Source: Dermabacteraceae bacterium TAE3-ERU5
GTDB taxonomy: Bacteria > Actinomycetota > Actinomycetes > Actinomycetales > Dermabacteraceae
Direction of reading: 5' to 3'
Assembly: GCA_019218375.1 (NCBI GenBank)
Contig: JAHUUK010000003.1
Span: 62,001 to 126,000 of the forward strand
Length of the DNA stretch: 64,000 bases
A program made the position numbers and the translations under genes. The notes beneath the pieces are model-generated. The model worked only from the letters and a program-made list of their open reading frames with translations. It ran no database searches and was not told where the DNA came from. This document shows positions 42,136-49,836 of this stretch, one piece after another. The stretch's first letter is position 1. Every line of letters begins with the position of its first letter.

Positions 42136-43209
42136 ATGAGTGATCCGATCTTTGCCCCGCACCCGCCGTACGTTCCCGCGCCCGACAGGTTTGAGAAGAT
42201 GCCGCTACGCGCCTGCGGCAGCTCGGGAGTGAAGCTCCCCGCCATCGCCCTCGGCCTGTGGCACAACTTCGGGGACGATAAGCCTTTCCAGACTCAGCGC
42301 AACATCATTCGTCGCGCCATAGATCTGGGGGTCTCCCACATCGACCTGGCCAACAACTACGGGCCTCCCTACGGTGCGGCGGAAGAAAACTTTGGGCGGC
42401 TGATGGATAAGGACCTGCGCCCCTACCGAAACGAGCTGGTGCTTTCCAGCAAGGCGGGATGGGACATGTGGCCCGGCCCCCACGGTTTCGGCGGCTCCCG
42501 TAAATACCTGCTGACCAGCCTGGAAGAGTCGCTGCAGCGGATGCGCACCGACTACGTGGACATCTTTTACCACCACCGCCCGGACCCGGATACGCCGCTG
42601 GAGGAGACCATGCTGGCGCTGCACCAGGCGGTCATTTCCGGCAAGGCGCTCTACGCCGGCGTTTCCTCCTACAGCCCCGAACTGACCCGTAAGGCCGCCG
42701 CGATCATGCGCGATCTCGGCACCCCGCTGCTGATTCACCAGCCCTCCTACTCCCTGCTGAACCGCTGGGTTGAAGAAGGCGAAGATTCGCTGCTCAAAAC
42801 CGCCCACGAAGAGGGCATGGGCGTGATCGGCTTCTCGCCCCTGGCGCAGGGAATGCTTACCAATAAGTACCTGGATGGAGTGCCTGCGGAGTCCCGCGCC
42901 GGTGCTGGGAAGATGGATCGCGAGTTCCTGCGCGAAGAAACCCTCAGCCACATTCGCGCCCTCGCGAAGATCGCCGAGGAACGCGGCCAGAGCCTCGCCC
43001 AAATGGCGATCTCGTGGGTGCTGCGCGATCAGGGAGACGCCTCCCTCACCACCGCACTGATCGGGGCGTCCTCCGTGGCTCAGCTGGAAGATTCCCTGGC
43101 TGCGGCGCAAAACCTCGATTTCACGGCCCAGGAACTTGCCGCCATCGACGAGCACGCGGTCGAATCCGGCATCAACCTGTGGCAGCGCGCCACCGCATCG
43201 AAGAACTAA
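42136..43209 (+). CDS. Aldo/keto reductase (YghZ/Kv-beta-like)
   Basis: This 357-residue protein has the aldo/keto reductase barrel with catalytic tetrad D70, Y75, K106 and H146/H147 (in HIDLANNYG, SSKAGW and FYHHRPDP), and NADPH-binding ISWVLRDQ and ALIGASS near the C-terminus. Its N-terminal insert and length resemble the AKR14/YghZ branch that reduces L-glyceraldehyde 3-phosphate and related aldehydes. It uses ATG 42136 with GGGGG upstream. It lies 30 bases before a nucleotidyltransferase gene and probably heads the sugar operon. Confidence 0.9.
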   Translation: MSDPIFAPHPPYVPAPDRFEKMPLRACGSSGVKLPAIALGLWHNFGDDKPFQTQRNIIRRAIDLGVSHIDLANNYGPPYGAAEENFGRLMDKDLRPYRNELVLSSKAGWDMWPGPHGFGGSRKYLLTSLEESLQRMRTDYVDIFYHHRPDPDTPLEETMLALHQAVISGKALYAGVSSYSPELTRKAAAIMRDLGTPLLIHQPSYSLLNRWVEEGEDSLLKTAHEEGMGVIGFSPLAQGMLTNKYLDGVPAESRAGAGKMDREFLREETLSHIRALAKIAEERGQSLAQMAISWVLRDQGDASLTTALIGASSVAQLEDSLAAAQNLDFTAQELAAIDEHAVESGINLWQRATASKN

Positions 43210-43239
43210 AAAGTTAAAACCCCTTAGAGGAGCAACACG

Positions 43240-44061
43240 ATGGCAGCAACCGCACCGGTAACCAAAGCGGTGATCCTGGCCCGCGGGCTGGGAACCCGGA
43301 TGCGTAAGGCCGACGAAGGCGCCGTGCTGGACGAAAAACAAAGCCGCGTGGCCGCCAGCGGCGTCAAGTCCATGATCGACGTCGGCCGCCCGTTCGTGGA
43401 GTTCCTCTTCTCGGCGCTCGCCGACGCCGGCATCAGCGAGGTTTGCCTGGTTATCGGCCCGGAACACGACATGATCCGGGACTACGTGGCGGGACTGGAA
43501 ACCCAGCGTGTGCGCGTCACCACCGCGATCCAGGAAGAACCTCGTGGCACCGCCGACGCGGTGGCGGCCGCGCGTGAATTCGCCGGAAACGACCGCTTCA
43601 TCGTCATCAACTCCGATAACTACTATCCCGTGTCGGCGCTGCGCTCCCTGGTGCAGGCACCCGGCGCGGCGGTGGTCGGGTTCGATCGCGCCGCGCTGGT
43701 AGCGGGATCGAACATCCCCGCCGAACGCGTGCGCGCCTTCGCGCTGCTGGACGTGGCGGCCGACGGCACGCTGCGCAACATCGTGGAAAAACCCAGCGAA
43801 CAGCAGCTGGCGCAGTACGGGGACGCCGCCCCCGTCAGCATGAATCTGTGGCTGTTCACCCCGGACATTTTCGCGGCGTGCGCTAAGACCGTCCCCTCCG
43901 TGCGCGGGGAACTGGAGATCGTCGATTCCGTGCGCATAGCCAGCGCCGACGGCTGCCCTTTCACGGTGGTGCCCGCCGCCGCAGGCGTGCTGGATATGTC
44001 TTCGCGCTCGGACGTCGCCGCCGTGGCGGAGGCGCTCGCCGGGGTGGATGTCAGTCTGTAA
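43240..44061 (+). CDS. Sugar-phosphate nucleotidyltransferase
   Basis: This 273-residue protein has a nucleotidyltransferase fold with an altered signature ILARGLGTRMRK (residues about 11-22; the usual form is AGGxGTR), then GVKSMIDVGRPFVEF, AIQEEPRGTADAVAAA and FIVINSDNYYP, the metal/base-binding part. Such enzymes join a sugar 1-phosphate to NTP to make an NDP-sugar. It overlaps the kinase gene by one base, so kinase and nucleotidyltransferase probably act in sequence. The sugar is unknown; the changes in the signature suggest it is not plain glucose 1-phosphate. Confidence 0.85.
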   Translation: MAATAPVTKAVILARGLGTRMRKADEGAVLDEKQSRVAASGVKSMIDVGRPFVEFLFSALADAGISEVCLVIGPEHDMIRDYVAGLETQRVRVTTAIQEEPRGTADAVAAAREFAGNDRFIVINSDNYYPVSALRSLVQAPGAAVVGFDRAALVAGSNIPAERVRAFALLDVAADGTLRNIVEKPSEQQLAQYGDAAPVSMNLWLFTPDIFAACAKTVPSVRGELEIVDSVRIASADGCPFTVVPAAAGVLDMSSRSDVAAVAEALAGVDVSL

Positions 44062-45269
44062 TGAGCGAAGAAATCTCCTGGTTCGTTCCGGGACGCATAG
44101 AGGTTCTTGGCAAACACACGGACTACGCGGGTGGGCGTAGCCTGCTCGCCGCGGTAGATAGGGGCCACACCGTGCACGCCCGCCCTTGGAACGGGAACGG
44201 GCTGCGCGTGACCTCCAGCATCGTGCGCGAAACGGTAGAAATTCCCTTTGCCGACGATGTGCCGCGCCGGGGCGGCGGGCACTGGTCGGGGTACGTGGCC
44301 ACCGTGGTGGAACGCCTGCAGCAAAACTTCCCCGGCATGTTGCGCCCGGCGGAAATAAACATCGAATCCGACCTCCCCCTGGCGGCGGGCATGTCCAGCT
44401 CCAGCGCGCTCGTGGTGGGGCTTACGATGGCGCTGCTGGACCACTCCGGAATTAGCTCCCACAGCGCGTTTACCTCGGTCGTGAAAGACCGTGAAACATT
44501 AAGCGAATACCTGGGCTGCGTAGAAAACGGGCAGAGCTATGGGCCTCTCGCGGGCAGGCGCGGCGTCGGCACTTTCGGCGGCAGTGAGGACCACACCGCG
44601 ATGCTGTGCGGTAAGGAAGGCACCCTGGTGCAGTATTCCTTCTGCCCCGTCACTTTCGAGCGAGAAGTCCCCTTCCCCAGCGGATACGCACTGGTGGTAG
44701 CGGTTTCTGGCGTGGCGGCCGAAAAGACCGGGGCCGCCATGGAGCTATACAACCGGGCGAGCCTTGCCACCAGGGAGATCCTGGGCCGCTGGAACCGGGA
44801 AAGCGGCAGGGCCGATGCGACGCTGGCCGCAGCCGCCCGTTCCGCAGAAGATGCGCCCTCGCGGCTGCACGCTTTGGTGCGGTCAGACGACTACCTGACG
44901 CGCCGCCTGCGCCAGTTCCTGAGCGAATCGGACGTGATCATTCCCGCCGCCTCCGACGCGCTTTCGCGCGGGGACCTGGCAGCGTTCGCCAGCTTGGTGG
45001 ACGAATCGCAGCGCCTCACCACGGAAGACCTCGGTAATCAGGTTCCCGAAACCGTCTCGCTGCAGCGCCTGGCCAGGGAAAACGGCGCCGTAGCGGCCTC
45101 CGCTTTCGGGGCCGGTTTCGGCGGCAGCGTCTGGGCGCTAGTGCCGGAAAACACCGCGCACGAATTCGCGCAGGAATGGCTGGATGCCTACGGCAGGCAG
45201 TATCCGGCCACCGCGAATGCCAGCACCTGGCTGGTGACGCGCCCCGGACCGGCGGCGCACCGACAATGA
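44061..45269 (+). CDS. GHMP-family sugar kinase (galactokinase-like)
   Basis: This 402-residue protein has the GHMP kinase fold: a galactokinase-type start PGRIEVLGKHTDYAGG (10-25), the ATP-binding loop LAAGMSSSSAL (107-117) and a C-terminal GAGFGGSVWALV motif. In galactokinase the first motif reads G-E-H-x-D-Y, where Glu binds the sugar; here it is G-K18-H19-T-D21-Y, and Asn is replaced by Glu at the start (GRIEVLG). The sugar therefore probably differs from galactose. It is encoded between a nucleotidyltransferase and an MFS transporter and would make a sugar 1-phosphate. Confidence 0.87.
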   Translation: MSEEISWFVPGRIEVLGKHTDYAGGRSLLAAVDRGHTVHARPWNGNGLRVTSSIVRETVEIPFADDVPRRGGGHWSGYVATVVERLQQNFPGMLRPAEINIESDLPLAAGMSSSSALVVGLTMALLDHSGISSHSAFTSVVKDRETLSEYLGCVENGQSYGPLAGRRGVGTFGGSEDHTAMLCGKEGTLVQYSFCPVTFEREVPFPSGYALVVAVSGVAAEKTGAAMELYNRASLATREILGRWNRESGRADATLAAAARSAEDAPSRLHALVRSDDYLTRRLRQFLSESDVIIPAASDALSRGDLAAFASLVDESQRLTTEDLGNQVPETVSLQRLARENGAVAASAFGAGFGGSVWALVPENTAHEFAQEWLDAYGRQYPATANASTWLVTRPGPAAHRQ

Positions 45270-46483
45270 CGGGTGAACAAAAGACCGCCGCCCCGGCCCC
45301 CTGGCGTCGCGTAGCACCGGCGGTGTTCGCGGTTGCCTGGGGAGGCAACGAATTCACGCCCCTGCTTGGCCTATACCGGGCAGAGGGTGGGCTTTCCGGC
45401 GTAGCGGTAAACATTTTGCTGGGCAGCTACGTGCTCGGCATTATCCCCGCCATGCTGGTGGGCGGTCCGCTGTCGGATCGCTACGGTAGGCGCCCGCTCA
45501 TGCTGCTGGCCCCGGTGGTGGCCTCCTGCGGCTCTTTCATGCTCGCGGTCGGCTCCCGCTCTTTCACCGAAATGATCGCCGGGCGGGTTCTCTCCGGGAT
45601 CGCGCTTGGGCTGGTAATGACCGTCGGCTCCGCCTGGCTGAAAGAACTCAGCGAGGCCCCCTACGAAGCGAGGCCGGAAATGGTCAGCGGCGCGCGCCGC
45701 GCCTCCCTCTCCCTCACCGCAGGGTTCGGCCTCGGCGCCGCCGTGGCGGCCGTGCTCGCGCAATTCTTTCCCTACCCGACGGTCCTCGCCTACAGCGTGA
45801 ACATCGCCATCACCCTGCCCACCCTGATTCCCCTGCTACGCGCCCCCGAAACCTCGCGCGGCGGGAACGGCGGCAGTCTGCTGGACGATCTGCGTATCCC
45901 CGCAGCTAAGAAACGCCGCTTCTGGCTGGTAGTGGCCCCCGCCTCGCCCTGGATATTCGGCTGCGCGGCCGCCGCTTACGCGGTGCTGCCCGCCCTGATG
46001 GAAGAACGAATCGGGCACTACACGATCGGGTTCTCCGGGCTGATGTGCATGATCGCGCTCGGCTGCGGCTTCGCCGTGCAGCCCTTCAGTAGGGTGCTCG
46101 ATAAACGCGGCGGAGTGACCGCCCTGACCGCCGCGCTGGCGGTGGTGGCGGCAGGGCTGACGCTCGGCGCGCTCGCCATCTGGACCCTCAACCTTGCGCT
46201 CATCATGCTGGCGGCCGCGCTGCTCGGCTGCGGTTACGGCCTGGTGCTGGTGGGAGGCCTGACGGAGATCCAGAGGATCGCCACCCCGGATGACCTCGCT
46301 GGGCTCACAGGCGTCTACTATTCGATCGCCTACCTCGGGTTCTTCACCCCGATGGTGCTTAGCCTGCTGGAGCTACACCTCAGCTATCCGACCATGTTCC
46401 TGGGTGGTGCGGTGCTTTCCCTGGGTTGCCTGGCGCTGATACACGCGGCACGCGGCGTGGACTGCCCGGAAGGGGCGGCGTAG
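45266..46483 (+). CDS. MFS transporter
   Basis: This 405-residue protein has twelve hydrophobic segments and the major facilitator loop motif GGPLSDRYGRRPLM (about 63-76). The ATG at 45266 overlaps the kinase stop (ATGA). The context suggests it imports the sugar that the kinase phosphorylates, but export of a product is also possible. The sequence alone does not show the substrate. Confidence 0.87.
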   Translation: MTGEQKTAAPAPWRRVAPAVFAVAWGGNEFTPLLGLYRAEGGLSGVAVNILLGSYVLGIIPAMLVGGPLSDRYGRRPLMLLAPVVASCGSFMLAVGSRSFTEMIAGRVLSGIALGLVMTVGSAWLKELSEAPYEARPEMVSGARRASLSLTAGFGLGAAVAAVLAQFFPYPTVLAYSVNIAITLPTLIPLLRAPETSRGGNGGSLLDDLRIPAAKKRRFWLVVAPASPWIFGCAAAAYAVLPALMEERIGHYTIGFSGLMCMIALGCGFAVQPFSRVLDKRGGVTALTAALAVVAAGLTLGALAIWTLNLALIMLAAALLGCGYGLVLVGGLTEIQRIATPDDLAGLTGVYYSIAYLGFFTPMVLSLLELHLSYPTMFLGGAVLSLGCLALIHAARGVDCPEGAA

Positions 46484-46493
46484 CCTTTCCGGT

Positions 46494-47174
46494 ATGGAAA
46501 ACCTCTCCCGCGCGCAGGAAGAACTTTCGCGCCGACTCGCAGACCCCGCCCGCCCCGCTTCTTTCTGGGAACAGAAAGTAGAGGCCCAGCCGGGACATTC
46601 CGACTGGTACATTCAGCGCTTCGAGGGCATGCGCGAGATGGGCAAGGACCTGCTGGGGGAGGCCCGCGCGGCGGATGCACTCGTGGAGCGAGGCGCCAGC
46701 ATTCTGGACGCGGGCTGCGGCCCCGGCCGCATCGCCCTGCGCCTGGCCGCCCTGGGGCATCGCGTAACCGGGGTGGATATCGACGAAAAACTGCTTGCGG
46801 CAGCACGCGCCGACCTCCCCGTGTTCGCCCCGGAAGCGCCGCACGAACCCGTCTTCCTGCACGGCGACATCTGCACGCTCAGCCCCGACGCCATCCCCAC
46901 CGCACCTTTCGATCTGATCGTTTGCGCCGGGAACGTCATCACCTTCCTGGCACCCGGAAGCCAGGCGCAGGCGCTCGCCGCGTTCGCGTCCCTGCTCGCC
47001 CCGAAGGGCCGCATCATCATCGGGTTTGGTTTGCAGCGGGGCTATTCGCGCGAGCAGTTCCTGGCCGACATTGAGGCTGCCGGGCTGAAGGCCGATGCGC
47101 ACTTTGCTACCTGGGATTTCCGCCCGGCGGAGGAAGACGAGGGCTTCACCGTCAGCCTGCTCTCGCGGGCCTAG
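46494..47174 (+). CDS. Class I SAM-dependent methyltransferase
   Basis: This 226-residue protein has the Rossmann-like methyltransferase fold: motif I ILDAGCGPGRIALRLA (about 64-79), acidic end of strand 2 VTGVDID, and VCAGNVITFL as motif III. It lies 10 bases after the MFS gene on the same strand and may be the last gene of that operon. The acceptor is unknown; a small molecule or sugar derivative is possible. Confidence 0.85.
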   Translation: MENLSRAQEELSRRLADPARPASFWEQKVEAQPGHSDWYIQRFEGMREMGKDLLGEARAADALVERGASILDAGCGPGRIALRLAALGHRVTGVDIDEKLLAAARADLPVFAPEAPHEPVFLHGDICTLSPDAIPTAPFDLIVCAGNVITFLAPGSQAQALAAFASLLAPKGRIIIGFGLQRGYSREQFLADIEAAGLKADAHFATWDFRPAEEDEGFTVSLLSRA

Positions 47175-47203
47175 AAAGCGCGGGCACCGCCACGGCAGGA
47201 CTG

Positions 47204-48181
47204 TTAGCTCTGCGCTTGGTCTTTGCTGCGGGAAAGCACGCTGCGGGCGAGGTCTGCGTCCACGACCAGCCGGTTAATCACTCCTGAGCGCAGCACGCCG
47301 GTCACGCCCGCCGCCTTTTCGCTGCCCGCCGCGATGCCCAGCACGCACGGGATGCGGCGCAGGGCGTTGAAACTGACGCTGATCACGCGGCGGGAAGTGG
47401 GCGGGCCGACCGGTTCTCCCTGGGCGTTCACGAAACGACCGCAGATGTCACCTACCGGGCGCTGCGCCAGGAAACGGGCCAGATCGTCCTCACCGAGGTC
47501 CATTCCCTGCAGCAGGTGCGGGGAGGAGTGCATGCCGAAGCTGCCGATCCCCACCAGCGCCAAATCGACCTCCGAGGCCGCATCCAGCACCTGCGAGATG
47601 CTGTTTTCTGCCAGCAGCGCGGCGTGCGCCGCCGCAGACTTCACCACCGCCGGAGCGTAGAGACGCTCCGTGCGCGCACCCAGGCGATCGCCCAGCACGC
47701 TCACGACGGTATCCCCGGATTCCAGGGTATCCAGCACCCCCATGCCACCGACCAGGGGCAGCACGTTTAAGGGCAGTTTGCGCCCCACCGGCTCTATCTG
47801 GGAGACGACCTCCTGCACGCTCTGCCCCCAGCTAACCCCGATGCTGCGGCAACGCGGGGCGCGGGCGCGCACGAAGTCGGCCCCGGCGCGGGCCACGGTA
47901 TCGAGGGGGCGCGTAAGATCGCGCGGCTGCACAACTATCGCCTCCGTGAGCCGGAAGCGCTTCTTGAGCTGCTGTTCCAGGTTTCGCTCCCGGCTAAGCG
48001 GGGCGTCCGGGTCGTGGATAGTGATTTCTACGATGCCGCGCTCACGTGCCGACGTCAGTATGCGCGACACGTTGGAACGGGAGACTCCCAGTTCGCGCGC
48101 GACCTCTGATTGGCTCATACCGCGCACGTAGTAGAGGGTGGCGGCCGTTACCAGCATGTCGGTTTCCCTCATTGCGGGCAT
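47204..48181 (-). CDS. SorC/DeoR-type sugar-binding transcriptional regulator
   Basis: This 325-residue regulator has an N-terminal helix-turn-helix (LYYVRGMSQSEVARELGV, then SRSNVSRILTSARERG) and a C-terminal SorC sugar-phosphate sensor domain (about 55-325, with SWGQSVQEVV and LVGGMGVLDTL). The ATG at 48181 has AGAGGA upstream; longer in-frame forms run into the divergent promoter. It is divergent from the PTS IIB-IIA genes and probably controls them in response to a phosphorylated sugar. Confidence 0.9.
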   Translation of the reverse strand: MPAMRETDMLVTAATLYYVRGMSQSEVARELGVSRSNVSRILTSARERGIVEITIHDPDAPLSRERNLEQQLKKRFRLTEAIVVQPRDLTRPLDTVARAGADFVRARAPRCRSIGVSWGQSVQEVVSQIEPVGRKLPLNVLPLVGGMGVLDTLESGDTVVSVLGDRLGARTERLYAPAVVKSAAAHAALLAENSISQVLDAASEVDLALVGIGSFGMHSSPHLLQGMDLGEDDLARFLAQRPVGDICGRFVNAQGEPVGPPTSRRVISVSFNALRRIPCVLGIAAGSEKAAGVTGVLRSGVINRLVVDADLARSVLSRSKDQAQS

Positions 48182-48263
48182 GGATTTTCCTCTCGCTATG
48201 CGCTGCGGGGCACTATGGTGGACTTTACGCCACGCGTACACGTTCGCGGGCGTAGGAGGAAAA

Positions 48264-48542
48264 GTGAAGCGGATTTTGGTTATTTGCGGTGCCGGGGTGG
48301 CTACCGCAACCGTGGTTGCCAGCAAGGTTAAGGACCACCTGGAGGCTACGGGGCAGGAAGCCCTGGTCAGCCAGGCCAAAGTGAGCGACATAGTGGCGGC
48401 AGATCCCGCCGCCGACGTCGTTGTCTCCACCTCCCCGCTACCCGACGAACTGGGTGTTCCCGTGGTGCGGGCGCTGCCCCTAATCATCGGGCACGGTGAG
48501 GAAGAGGTATTTGCGCAGCTTGACGCGGCGCTGGCGGAGTGA
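48264..48542 (+). CDS. PTS IIB component (galactitol/pentitol type)
   Basis: This 92-residue protein starts with GTG behind a perfect AGGAGGA site. It has the IIB phosphocysteine loop RILVICGAGVATAT with C8 as the phosphorylated residue, typical of the galactitol family. It would pass phosphate from IIA to an incoming sugar bound by a IIC membrane protein. No IIC gene is present in the window, so it may serve a IIC encoded elsewhere or have a regulatory role. Its stop overlaps the IIA start (GTGA). Confidence 0.87.
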   Translation: MKRILVICGAGVATATVVASKVKDHLEATGQEALVSQAKVSDIVAADPAADVVVSTSPLPDELGVPVVRALPLIIGHGEEEVFAQLDAALAE

Positions 48543-48985
48543 GCCTGCCGCTGCTGCCCGAGGCCTGCATAGCCGGCCTGCGGGCAGACGACGCTAAAGA
48601 CGCGCTGGCGCAGCTGTCGGCGCGCCTGCTGGCGGCGGGGGCGGTTACGGAGACTTTTCCCGCTGCCCTCTGGCAGCGCGAGCAGGAATACCCGACGGGC
48701 CTGCCGCTACCCGTACCCTGCGTTATCGCACATACCGACCCGCAGCATGTGAAGCGGGACTGCTTGGCGCTGACAACCCTGGCGCAGCCTGTCGCTTTTC
48801 AGCAGATGGGTAGCCCGGAAATAACGCTTGCCGTGCGCCTGGTGCTGGTGCTTGCGGTGCGTGACGGAGCCGGGCAGGCCGAGCGGCTAAGCCATTTATT
48901 GCGGGCCTTAAGTGGCGATACTTCGCCACTATTGCAGGCGGTAAAAGACGAAGAACTATATTCTTTGGGTAGCCGATTGCTATAG
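48539..48985 (+). CDS. PTS IIA component
   Basis: This 148-residue protein matches the fructose/mannitol/nitrogen-type IIA fold: helix-rich start, LPVPCVIAHTDPQHV with phospho-acceptor His (H65), and a C-terminal helix pair. It would receive phosphate from HPr and pass it to IIB. It is coupled to the IIB gene by overlap. The stop codon lies inside one arm of a perfect terminator-like hairpin. Confidence 0.85.
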   Translation: MSLPLLPEACIAGLRADDAKDALAQLSARLLAAGAVTETFPAALWQREQEYPTGLPLPVPCVIAHTDPQHVKRDCLALTTLAQPVAFQQMGSPEITLAVRLVLVLAVRDGAGQAERLSHLLRALSGDTSPLLQAVKDEELYSLGSRLL

Positions 48986-49017
48986 CCCCAGAAGCTGCTT
49001 TTCGGGGCTATAGCAAT
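48976..49017. terminator. Perfect hairpin overlapping the PTS IIA stop
   Basis: ATTGCTATAGCCCC (48976-48989) pairs exactly with 49004-49017 around a 14-base loop; the TAG stop of PTS IIA lies in the left arm. It separates two convergent genes and is followed by an A/T stretch, so it can terminate both. Confidence 0.8.
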
Positions 49018-49024
49018 GGGGAAA

Positions 49025-49681
49025 TTACTTTTTATTAGGGCATTCCAGGGGGACGAAATTAAGGGTTGCGGGGAGGCCGTAAACGTCTCCGCGTAGCACG
49101 GCCTCTTCGCCGCCATTGGGGACGCTGGTGAAGTAAATAGAGCCGCCCGACTTTGGCTTTGCGGGTTCTTTGAAAGTGACCGTTATCTTTCCCTCCGGAG
49201 TTGCGCTGATTTCTCCGGTGGGCAGGTCCGAGGTCCATTCGTGATCGCGAATGTCTGGCGAGTACGACCCGAACCGTTTGAACTGGGAAACGCTGTATTG
49301 ACTGAAGTTGTCAGGGTTTGTCCAGTTAAGCTCCTGCGGCGCAGTATCGACGGTGAGCACGGCTCCCGCCTCTGCCCCTTGGGGGAGGCCGATGGAGATG
49401 CGCCAGTAGAGGAGTTTGGTGGAACGGTTGTACCAGTGCTGCACCTCGAAGCTACCGGGCGGGGTAGAGGAAAATGTTTCCGTTTTATGGAAATTGGTCA
49501 GGGTGTAGTCAGGGTCCGTGTATTTAACGGTGGAATATGCGGTCCATATTGCTGCCGGGCAAGATATGGAAGACGCTATAGCGGGGGCGGCGCTGCCGAT
49601 AATTGCCGCGGGCACTGCCCAAGCTGAAGCCCGGGTAACCGTACGGCGGGAAACTAGCTGATTTGGGGAGTTGCTATTCAC
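49025..49681 (-). CDS. Secreted (Tat-like) protein of unknown function
   Basis: This 218-residue protein begins with a twin-arginine-like signal (VSRRTVTRASAWAVPAAII) and a likely cleavage after AIAS. The mature part (about 180 residues) is rich in Thr, Ser, Trp and Tyr with beta-strand character and two or three Cys, like a small beta-sandwich. I recognise no family. No lipobox or LPXTG is seen, so it should be released or remain loosely bound. It faces the PTS genes and shares a divergent promoter region with the GH35 gene. Confidence 0.72.
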   Translation of the reverse strand: MNSNSPNQLVSRRTVTRASAWAVPAAIIGSAAPAIASSISCPAAIWTAYSTVKYTDPDYTLTNFHKTETFSSTPPGSFEVQHWYNRSTKLLYWRISIGLPQGAEAGAVLTVDTAPQELNWTNPDNFSQYSVSQFKRFGSYSPDIRDHEWTSDLPTGEISATPEGKITVTFKEPAKPKSGGSIYFTSVPNGGEEAVLRGDVYGLPATLNFVPLECPNKK

Positions 49682-49797
49682 AATTTGGAACGTACCACCG
49701 CTTTGCAGGGCTGACTATATTGCTAATTATCAGGTTTCCGTTACGAAATCGATATATTGTTTTGCTGTCTGCAACCCTGCACGTAAATCTATTGCGC

Positions 49798-49813
49798 GCT
49801 ACACTCGTGTAGC
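49798..49813 (+). promoter_or_regulatory. Palindromic operator candidate before GH35
   Basis: GCTACAC-TC-GTGTAGC is a perfect 7-base inverted repeat with a 2-base spacer, 24 bases upstream of the GH35 start. It is placed to block transcription and could bind a LacI/TetR-type repressor; none is adjacent. Confidence 0.5.
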
Positions 49814-49836
49814 GAAGGTCACACCTAGGGGGTATC

